From an uncultured Aquimarina sp. (lineage in GTDB: Bacteria > Bacteroidota > Bacteroidia > Flavobacteriales > Flavobacteriaceae): DNA of 40,119 bases. Positions 34,303 to 40,119 of this stretch are shown here, piece by piece; position 1 is the stretch's first letter, and each line of letters opens with the position of its first letter. Below the pieces are notes generated by a model. The model made no database searches. It was not told where the DNA came from and was given only the letters and a program-made list of their open reading frames with translations. The stretch lies in assembly GCA_947493495.1 (NCBI GenBank), contig CANLRN010000036.1:1-40119 (forward strand), written 5' to 3'. Both the position numbers and the translations under genes were made by a program.

Positions 34303-36960
34303 ATGAAAAATAGATATAAAATAGCTATGGTATTAGCCATACTATGCCTAATGCCCAAAACAATCATAGCACAGATTGTACAATACTCCGAAGACGGAAC
34401 AGAAAGTTATATTGATCCAGCATCACAAAAATCTAATAGTGAGAGAAGTTGTCTTTGTATTGCACCTTTTCAACTTTCTATATTTAACACGCAGATATCT
34501 AATTTTGGAGGAGATGAGAGAGATCGATGGCTTTATGAACAAGAACTTTTGTTAGCTCATGCAATTACAGGAGTAGCCTATTTTGATTTGTACAATAGCA
34601 CTACAGGAGTCCCTGCGAATTATAACTTTACCGATATCCAGCGTAATTATTTTAAGAGTTCAGAAACTGATAAGCTTGCCGATGAGTATCATCCTAAAAT
34701 TGATCAATATTTAGCAGATACGTATGATTATAATCAAGGGCAGTTTCGCAGTGCTACTTTTAATAGCAAAGTGCTAGATATTAGAAAAAGAGAAGGTACT
34801 ACCAACCCTGCATATGGGGATCTAAAGTACAAAGGCGCATTGCTAAGAAATATAAGTGATGCCAGTATTAATAGTCAGCTCAATCAACAACTTGCTATCA
34901 GAAATGATCAGCGAGCTAATTTTGTGAGTTATGATTTGCGTAGAAGTAGATTAAATAGAGCTTTGGAGTCAGGGTATTTGTCCTCGTTATTAACAGATTA
35001 TTATGTAAGCCATTACGAAAACTTAGACTATGAAGAAGCGATACGTTTTATGACGGCATACATGGCTTGGATTAATAATAGGCATAGAGGAACTCCTTAT
35101 GTACCTTATGGCAATCCAAATAATGTTCTTTTACTCGAGGATCAAGATTATACATCCTTACTGGCTGTAAGTGTGGATTTAGGACCAAGCGAACCAGGAT
35201 ATACGCCACCTGCATTTAGTGATACTTTTGATGATGCCGAAGTTTTGCATCAGCTCGCATTGAACAATATGGGATCACAGGCGTCCACTTTTTTACAAGC
35301 GAATAGTCATTTAGTTGCAGAAGATGGAGTATTGAGTAATAATAATTACAACCAAGGTATTTTAGACAGGATTAGCAATACTATCGATATGTATCAGAAT
35401 AACCAAAGCTTCAACGGCTCTTTTGATAATTATATCGCTGCTGGATCAGGAAGCGCTACTAACCTTCCAACAGATTTGGGAGTAGATTTAGGGTATCAAT
35501 TTACGTTTAACAATTTGGGAGTTACCAATGGACTAAGAGGATATAGTAATTTTCTTTATGGATTATTTGAATTAGATCAGAATCATCAAGAATTAGAAGG
35601 TTCATTAATGAGTGCTTTTTTTGATTCGGAGAATGTTAATTTACACGGACTTACCAATCAACAATTAGCTAGCCTATTTAATTTTGGGACTGTCTATCCT
35701 TGGGAAGGGCGATACGAATTTAATTTCTTTTTAGAATATGATAAACCAGGTATCAAGGATGTATTGGAGCAAAACGATATAGATTTCTTTACGATGCTTG
35801 ATCGTCCATATGTAATTGATGGTGCAATGGCACTGCTTGATGGACAAGCTTTTGATTTTGAGTTTAGAGCAATGGTATTTGATTTGGCGAATGATTTAAA
35901 TCTAAATCAAGAACAAAAGGAGTGGTTGATTAATAATCCCGATCAAGTTAATGAAATAGATAACTTTGTAATAGATAATAATTCTGTAGATGCAATTAAT
36001 TTTGCAAAAGATATTGTTGAAATCTTATCTGTTGGTAACTCAACCGAAAAGGAAATAATTAGTGAATTATTGAAAGCCTTAAATGGTAATTCTACTTTTA
36101 ATATTAATTCATTTTTAAATCCAAACGAGACACCTACTGAAATTGGTCCTGCTTCTTTTTGTGATCAATTAAATTGGGATCCTGGTTCTAACCCTGAAAC
36201 ACTATATGCCTTTGGACCTGGTTTGATACAAGATTTAACTGATGCAGGATGGAGTCTGTTTATTAGAGGTTTTGAGCATTTTGTTAGTGACTCCGTAGAA
36301 GGAGATTTGATTAGAGATGTTTTTGAATTAAGAGGCATACCTATATCAAGTGATGTGAATAATGAGACATTAGGAGAATTTTTCCAAGTTTTTTCAGAAG
36401 GAGGAGAATTTAAAATAAGATATGAAGAAGGTATCGGTTTAGACTTACTTAATATAGGCTTAGATGTATTAGATATTGTTACGATACTATCCCCATCAAA
36501 AGGTGGAGGAGCTTACCTTGCTGCTAGAGGGGGTGGAGCAGTCACTAAAGCAAGTATGAAAGCTTTTCTAAAAAGACTTGATGATATTTCAAAAACTACA
36601 CTTGCAGGAGGTAGAGGTTATAAATCCTTTGACGCTTTTAAAAAAGTTGAGGGGAATGCCTCTTCTGGAAATGAATTACATCACATCGTAGAACAAAATG
36701 GATTTCGAGGTTTAAATCAACAAAAGTTTGGTAAAACGAATATTCATAATACTAAAAATATTGTTGATATACCAGGAATAGTTTCAGGTTCACTTCATAG
36801 GAGAATTACAGGGTACTATAATAGTATTGATAGTAAAATTCATACAACCAAAAGAGTTAGAGAAGCGATAAAAGATTGGTCTTTCCAAGAGCAATACGAT
36901 TTTGGAATTCGAAAATTAAAAGAATTCGGTTGGGATGGTGTTACTGGTTTAATTAATTAA
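34303..36960 (+). CDS. secreted polymorphic-toxin candidate with C-terminal HNH/LHH-like nuclease tip
   Basis: 885 residues. A signal peptide (to TIIAQ) is followed by a 740-residue scaffold of unknown family with no T9SS tail, Rhs/YD repeats or VgrG features. A glycine/alanine-rich junction (residues about 729-742, SKGGGAYLAARGGG) precedes a compact C-terminal tip. It carries ELHHIVEQ (His793, His794), NIHNTKN (His815, Asn816) and LHRRITGYY (His832), the spacing and residue types of HH...N...H treble-clef nuclease toxins. The tip lacks similarity to the scaffold, as in polymorphic toxins where tips are swapped. Directly downstream is an immunity-like gene (23-base gap). The target (DNA or RNA) cannot be told. 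The mode of secretion is not obvious. Confidence 0.75.
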   Translation: MKNRYKIAMVLAILCLMPKTIIAQIVQYSEDGTESYIDPASQKSNSERSCLCIAPFQLSIFNTQISNFGGDERDRWLYEQELLLAHAITGVAYFDLYNSTTGVPANYNFTDIQRNYFKSSETDKLADEYHPKIDQYLADTYDYNQGQFRSATFNSKVLDIRKREGTTNPAYGDLKYKGALLRNISDASINSQLNQQLAIRNDQRANFVSYDLRRSRLNRALESGYLSSLLTDYYVSHYENLDYEEAIRFMTAYMAWINNRHRGTPYVPYGNPNNVLLLEDQDYTSLLAVSVDLGPSEPGYTPPAFSDTFDDAEVLHQLALNNMGSQASTFLQANSHLVAEDGVLSNNNYNQGILDRISNTIDMYQNNQSFNGSFDNYIAAGSGSATNLPTDLGVDLGYQFTFNNLGVTNGLRGYSNFLYGLFELDQNHQELEGSLMSAFFDSENVNLHGLTNQQLASLFNFGTVYPWEGRYEFNFFLEYDKPGIKDVLEQNDIDFFTMLDRPYVIDGAMALLDGQAFDFEFRAMVFDLANDLNLNQEQKEWLINNPDQVNEIDNFVIDNNSVDAINFAKDIVEILSVGNSTEKEIISELLKALNGNSTFNINSFLNPNETPTEIGPASFCDQLNWDPGSNPETLYAFGPGLIQDLTDAGWSLFIRGFEHFVSDSVEGDLIRDVFELRGIPISSDVNNETLGEFFQVFSEGGEFKIRYEEGIGLDLLNIGLDVLDIVTILSPSKGGGAYLAARGGGAVTKASMKAFLKRLDDISKTTLAGGRGYKSFDAFKKVEGNASSGNELHHIVEQNGFRGLNQQKFGKTNIHNTKNIVDIPGIVSGSLHRRITGYYNSIDSKIHTTKRVREAIKDWSFQEQYDFGIRKLKEFGWDGVTGLIN

Positions 36961-36982
36961 ATTTGTTTAAAACAATAGTTAT

Positions 36983-37330
36983 ATGATATTTTTTAAAAGT
37001 ATTGAAGACGCAAAAAACACTTATATTGAAGGGCTTAAAATTGCGGAAAAAGCAGGTATGCAAGGAGATGCTAAAACAAATAATAATGTAATTAGAAATC
37101 AGGTTACTCCAGCTTTTGAATATCTTAAAAAAGAGAAAGAATTAAAAATTCTTATTTCTTATTTGGATCAGGATAATGATGTTAATTTAAAACAATCTAT
37201 AGCAGTAGCTCTTTTACCACATTACGAAGAAATTGCTATTAAAGTACTTGAAGAAATTAGTAATGGCAATACTTCTAATTCTTTTACAGCTAAAATGGTG
37301 TTAAAACAATGGAGAAAAGGATTATACTAG
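36983..37330 (+). CDS. immunity protein candidate, DUF2019-like (HEAT-like)
   Basis: 115 residues, no signal peptide, so cytoplasmic. The helical repeat YLDQDNDVNLKQSIAVALLP then EEIAIKVLEEIS and the end AKMVLKQWRKG match DUF2019-type proteins as I recall them: a short HEAT-like bundle ending in a LKxWRKG motif, found as immunity proteins next to polymorphic toxins. It follows the toxin candidate by 22 bases and so probably protects the producing cell from the nuclease tip. A 24-codon hydrophobic frame (37309-37383) overlaps its end and is not called. Confidence 0.7.
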   Translation: MIFFKSIEDAKNTYIEGLKIAEKAGMQGDAKTNNNVIRNQVTPAFEYLKKEKELKILISYLDQDNDVNLKQSIAVALLPHYEEIAIKVLEEISNGNTSNSFTAKMVLKQWRKGLY

Positions 37331-37552
37331 AATTATCTGTAATAGCATTAACAATTCTATTTATTTTAAATATTAATTTATAAGAAAGTATAGGCTGAAA
37401 TTACAAAAGCAGCCTATACTTTAATAACAAACGTTTTTAATGTCATATTCTAGGGATATAAGTTAGTTATTAGTGTAATTATATTTGTCGCTTTGGCATT
37501 AGTACTGGCTAATATATTTGATATTATCAAACAATTCTATTTATAAAAACTT
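37331..37552. other. 222-base gap with decayed hydrophobic frames
   Basis: The open frame 37454-37546 encodes a start-less hydrophobic tail (LVISVIIFVALALVLANIF) and ends 6 bases before the next gene's ATG. The frame starting at 37309 encodes a 24-residue membrane-like peptide. Both share the string AACAATTCTATTTA near their ends, as if left from duplication. Probably remnants. Confidence 0.35.
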
Positions 37553-37972
37553 ATGAAATTCTCAGAAGAAAATAAAAATGCACTTTTAATGCATATACAT
37601 CAAAGTATCCATGACACTACGAAATTTGTTCTTCAGAAATTTAAAGCTTCAAATAATGATTCTTTAGATTATTTTGTGTTGACAGATGAAGAAGAAAAAC
37701 TTATATCTTCCATAAAGAATTCAGAATTATTACATAGTATTCTAAAAAAGATACTCACTCGAAGTCTGGATGATACTTTTCTACAAGTGTTGTCTGTAAT
37801 TGATGGTGTTTCAGAACCTTTGTCAGAGTTTGGTAAAAAATCAGATTTTTTGTTGATAGATAAACCAGAAGATTTTGATGAGCATTATGATTTTTTACAC
37901 GATGAGTTCTTTGAAACGTATGATACTTGGGAGAAAATTAATTCTATGTTTAATCATAATAAAAATCACTAA
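37553..37972 (+). CDS. hypothetical immunity-type protein (139 residues)
   Basis: 139 residues, acidic, without signal peptide or membrane segment. It starts MKFSEENKNALLMHIHQSIH, has an EEKLISSIKNSELLHSILKK helix and ends in an acidic aromatic stretch (DFDEHYDFLHDEFFETYDTW), a composition common in nuclease-neutralising immunity proteins. I do not recognise the family. A broken duplicate of its first 27 codons occurs at 39885-39968, showing that this gene type has been copied within the locus. Confidence 0.6.
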   Translation: MKFSEENKNALLMHIHQSIHDTTKFVLQKFKASNNDSLDYFVLTDEEEKLISSIKNSELLHSILKKILTRSLDDTFLQVLSVIDGVSEPLSEFGKKSDFLLIDKPEDFDEHYDFLHDEFFETYDTWEKINSMFNHNKNH

Positions 37973-38115
37973 TCACTTATGTTATATACAACAACATAAA
38001 AAATTTATCATCATGCTATCAATGCACATACATTAGGGTGTCCCAACATTTGGACAATAATTTCCAAGACTGATAGGAACAACAAATGAACAAGTTTATA
38101 TTAAAAATTAAATAA

Positions 38116-38214
38116 ATGAAAACAGTATTAAATTTATTTTTGGTTATCACTTTTATTACATCTTGTTCAGCGCAAAAGAGTAATAATGATAGGGTAGTAG
38201 GGAAATGTAGATAA
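38116..38214 (+). CDS. short lipoprotein stub
   Basis: 32 codons: lipoprotein signal with lipobox ITSC (Cys17), then SAQKSNNDRVVGKCR and a stop, 3 bases before the next ATG. Too short for a functional lipoprotein; it is probably the 5' remnant of a secreted gene whose body was lost. Another possibility is a very small lipopeptide gene. Confidence 0.35.
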   Translation: MKTVLNLFLVITFITSCSAQKSNNDRVVGKCR

Positions 38215-38217
38215 AAA

Positions 38218-38695
38218 ATGATTGAAATAATTCCTCAAACAACTATCTGGAAAGGAAGAAAACAGACTTTAAAAGAGTGTACTGAAACTTTTATAATCTT
38301 TTTGGAACGATTAAAATTACATGATTCCCGTTATAATGAATGGTACGGAACGGCAAAAAGTCGTGAAGAAGCATTAAAAGATAAAATCAAAAATGAATAC
38401 AATCATATCAAGAATCGCTTTTCTTTAAATTGCAAAGATTCTGAATATCCAGAATTTAATTTTAATTTCTGTGGAATGGAGGTAAAAAAGATTCTGAATC
38501 ATTTGGTATGCATGCGTGCTTAGGAGGTGACGGAAAAATAGGGAATAGTGTTTGCGTTTTAGAATTTCCGTGGGAAGGAGAATTGTTTGAACATTATAAA
38601 ATAAAAAAAACTGGCAGGAATTATTAATGTTATTCATAGATCATTGGCAGCCTGATCAGTATAAGGATTTTGAGAATAATCTGATTGATGTCTAA
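38218..38695 (+). pseudogene. Imm52-like immunity gene broken by two frameshifts
   Basis: The first frame (38218-38523) reads IPQTTIWKGRKQTLKECTET, FLERLKLHDSRYNEWYG and onwards, which looks like an Imm52-type immunity protein. Near 38462-38470 the coding frame shifts by one base: the next frame reads FLWNGGKKDSESFGMHACLG to FEHYKIKK. It shifts again in the run of eight A at about 38604-38611 to NWQELLMLFIDHWQPDQYKD and stops at 38693-38695. The joined product would be about 158 residues. Assignment to Imm52 is by motif memory (ECxxxFxxFLERL, WY, LWNGG) and should be verified. Confidence 0.6.
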
Positions 38696-38742
38696 TTTTT
38701 TTTAAATTTTATTATGGCAGAAAATGGAAAGAGAGTTTTGAA

Positions 38743-38922
38743 ATGCCTAGTCCTGTAAAGTTTGATGGAATAAAAGGCGGTGTTTTTGAAGAAGCATTAA
38801 GATCAGAATTAGCTATCATTGGAGGGAATTTTAGTCTAACAGTAGAACCTTTTACTATCCGTAGTCCAGCTCCATACATCACCAGTGTTATGGGAATAAG
38901 TAGCCCATTTGATTGTGATTAA
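38743..38922 (+). CDS. unidentified 59-codon frame, possible C-terminal remnant
   Basis: From ATG at 38743 the frame encodes MPSPVKFDGIKGGVFEEALR up to SSPFDCD. The frame is also open upstream back to the end of the Imm52-like pseudogene (YYGRKWKESFE), so the ATG may be internal. No family recognised. It sits 26 bases before the 192-residue gene. It could be the end of a displaced toxin tip or immunity protein. Confidence 0.3.
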   Translation: MPSPVKFDGIKGGVFEEALRSELAIIGGNFSLTVEPFTIRSPAPYITSVMGISSPFDCD

Positions 38923-38947
38923 AGAAAAAGCTTTGTTATTTTAAGAT

Positions 38948-39526
38948 ATGAAAATTTTTATAAATGGATTATTAGTTTTGGTCCTCAATCTAAACCCTTA
39001 TTCTGTGGATAATATTGAATTTGAAAAATTATTAAGAAAGCATATTTCTATAGTTGAAGAAATTATAGGAGATGATTTCGAGAATACATTATCTAGAAAG
39101 AGTTTTTATTTTATATCTGATGAGTTTGTTAAAAAAAAATTCTTGAACATGAGTTATAATTGTCTAGATATAAACACCAACAAAAATGATATAGTTGCAT
39201 CTATTTCTATTCATTTTAGTGAAGTAATTGATCGTCAATTTTATAATACTTTTGTTGAGAAGTATGGAACACCTGATCAGATCTATGTAAGATCAAATGT
39301 AAAAGTGATAAGTGAAGAGGTTTATACAAGTGATGATGATTTTTCTTCAAACTTGAAAAAAAGAGAAGGAGATCTAATAGAAGGTACTTTTGATGAGAAA
39401 CCTCTGTTTATGATTTGGGAAAAAGATGATTTTTATATTCAAGCATTTTTGAGACATGAACAGAATATTTGTGAAATACTATTTAGCTTAGAAAGTCCTC
39501 CTTTTAATATAAAACCAAAAAAGTGA
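38948..39526 (+). CDS. hypothetical secreted protein (192 residues)
   Basis: 192 residues with a hydrophobic N-terminal signal-like segment (FINGLLVLVLNLNPYSV), no lipobox. It is acidic and aromatic-rich: FENTLSRKSFYFISDEFVKK, HFSEVIDRQFYNTFVEKYG, LFMIWEKDDFYIQAFLRHEQ. The pattern resembles periplasmic or extracytoplasmic immunity-like proteins, but I do not recognise a family. It differs from its neighbours in keeping an intact frame and an export signal, so it may act outside the cytoplasm. Confidence 0.55.
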   Translation: MKIFINGLLVLVLNLNPYSVDNIEFEKLLRKHISIVEEIIGDDFENTLSRKSFYFISDEFVKKKFLNMSYNCLDINTNKNDIVASISIHFSEVIDRQFYNTFVEKYGTPDQIYVRSNVKVISEEVYTSDDDFSSNLKKREGDLIEGTFDEKPLFMIWEKDDFYIQAFLRHEQNICEILFSLESPPFNIKPKK

Positions 39527-39740
39527 TTTTGCTCGACTTTAAAGACTGATTAGGACAATCTTTTGAAAAAATCAATAAAAGTTTTTTATTATTTGATGCT
39601 ACAAACCCTAATGAAAGTTTACAATTCATAACAAATGATTTTCTTTTTTTTGTAATTATATCAATGGTGTTCATGTTTTGTTTGATGATATAAAATCTGT
39701 TAAACTTGTTTCTTTTAGGGTTTCAGTAAAAATTGTTTAA
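39523..39740 (+). pseudogene. frameshifted remnant of a small immunity-like gene
   Basis: A frame (VILLDFKD, stop at 39547, then LGQSFEKINKSFLLFDATNP, NESLQFITNDF) continues after a slip in the run of eight T at about 39653-39660 as YINGVHVLFDDIKSVKLVSF to VKIV, stop at 39738-39740. Both halves look like real protein, but one in-frame stop and one frameshift separate them. Not assigned to a family. Confidence 0.4.
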
Positions 39741-40042
39741 GTAGTAATTGATTTAATTTAAATAAACTACAATCATCATTATTGGTGATTGTAGTTTAAC
39801 AAAATTTATAGTATTTCTAATGTTACTGATTAAAATACAAAAATCTATTTTTTAAGAATGATAATATTTTAAGAATGAAAATTTATGAAATTGTCAGAAG
39901 AAAATAAAAATGCACTATTGATGCAAATACATCAAAGTATTCATAGAACTATAAGTTTTACTCTTTAAAAATTTAACTCAAAATGGGAAGCTTACATTTG
40001 CTCTGATTGTATATATCCTAGTAGCCACTTTGCTTTTTAGGT
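39741..40042. other. 302-base stretch holding a broken gene copy
   Basis: No intact gene. It contains the truncated copy of the 139-residue gene (39885-39968), listed separately; the rest is AT-rich without a recognisable signal. Confidence 0.5.
39885..39968 (+). pseudogene. truncated duplicate of the 139-residue immunity-type gene
   Basis: Encodes MKLSEENKNALLMQIHQSIH then RTISFTL and a TAA stop. Of the first 20 residues, 18 match the gene at 37553. At codon 28 the parent has Gln (CAG) where this copy has TAA, and the next KF still matches before similarity is lost. It is a duplicate cut short, lying 75 bases before the IS-like end. Confidence 0.75.
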
Positions 40043-40119
40043 TGAAGTTCCCCCCAAAATTAGGACAGAGAGTTAAATTCAAAAATTAATAACTTTACTG
40101 TATTATGAAACGAAGAAAA
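40043..40119 (+). mobile_element. left end of an IS3-family element (cut by window edge)
   Basis: TGAAGTTCCCCCCAAAATTA with following GGACAG at 40043 resembles the terminal inverted repeat of IS3-family elements in Bacteroidota (TGNNNTNCCCC-AAAATTAGGACA). 37 bases later an ATG (40105) begins MKRRK, the usual start of the orfA transposase. The rest lies beyond the window. Whether the element is intact cannot be seen. Confidence 0.55.

Noticed and set aside
37309..37383. 24-codon hydrophobic frame overlapping the DUF2019-like gene
   Set aside because: Too short and overlapping; probably chance or remnant.
38038..38060. TGTCCCAACATTTGGACAA as a complete IS end
   Set aside because: No transposase or matching second end in the proper orientation within the window; kept only as a hint.

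Overview
The window is a piece of an AT-rich marine flavobacterial chromosome (Bacteroidota, Flavobacteriaceae, plausibly Aquimarina or a close relative). The evidence is type IX secretion (T9SS) C-terminal sorting domains, a FecI/FecR/STN-TonB receptor cassette, flavobacterial families (DUF4197, DUF6438, DUF1684, bbp2-type porin), no visible Shine-Dalgarno sequences, and TTG / TAnnTTTG-like promoter elements. I see no tRNA, rRNA, CRISPR array or complete prophage.

Layout. 1-16.2 kb is ordinary core and accessory metabolism: a cut-off gene tail, a DUF4197 lipoprotein, purU, a large secreted zinc metalloprotease, a fused isobutyryl-CoA mutase (IcmF), a secreted amidohydrolase, a carboxypeptidase-regulatory-like protein, an Lrp/AsnC regulator next to a membrane-anchored HTH protein, an alanine/sodium symporter and an MscS channel. 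15.3-17.2 kb holds three copies of a structured, terminator-ended RNA that I do not recognise with certainty. One copy lies directly before mscS and two lie in tandem in a 1.6-kb gene-free stretch. 17.9-23.4 kb carries a duplicated PKD/BspA-type surface protein with a T9SS tail, a remnant zone (beheaded sigma factor next to a 31-codon uvrB stub, framed by inverted repeats), a metallopeptidase lipoprotein and a DUF6438 lipoprotein. 23.6-27.7 kb is a complete sigma/anti-sigma/TonB-receptor surface-signalling operon, whose divergent promoter region contains mirror-image sequence blocks. 27.8-31.8 kb has a DJ-1/PfpI lipoprotein, an MFS exporter, a DUF1684 protein and a porin.

32.7-40.1 kb is the most interesting coding region. 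It looks like a polymorphic-toxin locus. A T9SS-tailed secreted protein is followed by an 885-residue secreted protein ending in an HH...N...H (HNH/LHH-like) nuclease-type tip. Next come a DUF2019-like immunity candidate and about 2.9 kb of intact, frameshifted and truncated immunity-type genes, including an Imm52-like pseudogene with two frameshifts and a broken duplicate of the 139-residue gene. The series ends at what looks like the left end of an IS3-family element at the window edge. An IS21 istB tail remnant and hairpin (MITE-like) repeats lie upstream of the locus, which fits a recombination-prone region.

The two strongest candidates for something undescribed are the three-copy structured RNA family (15.3-17.2 kb) and the toxin/immunity array with its T9SS-linked partner. 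All assignments are by eye from sequence; no database search was possible.
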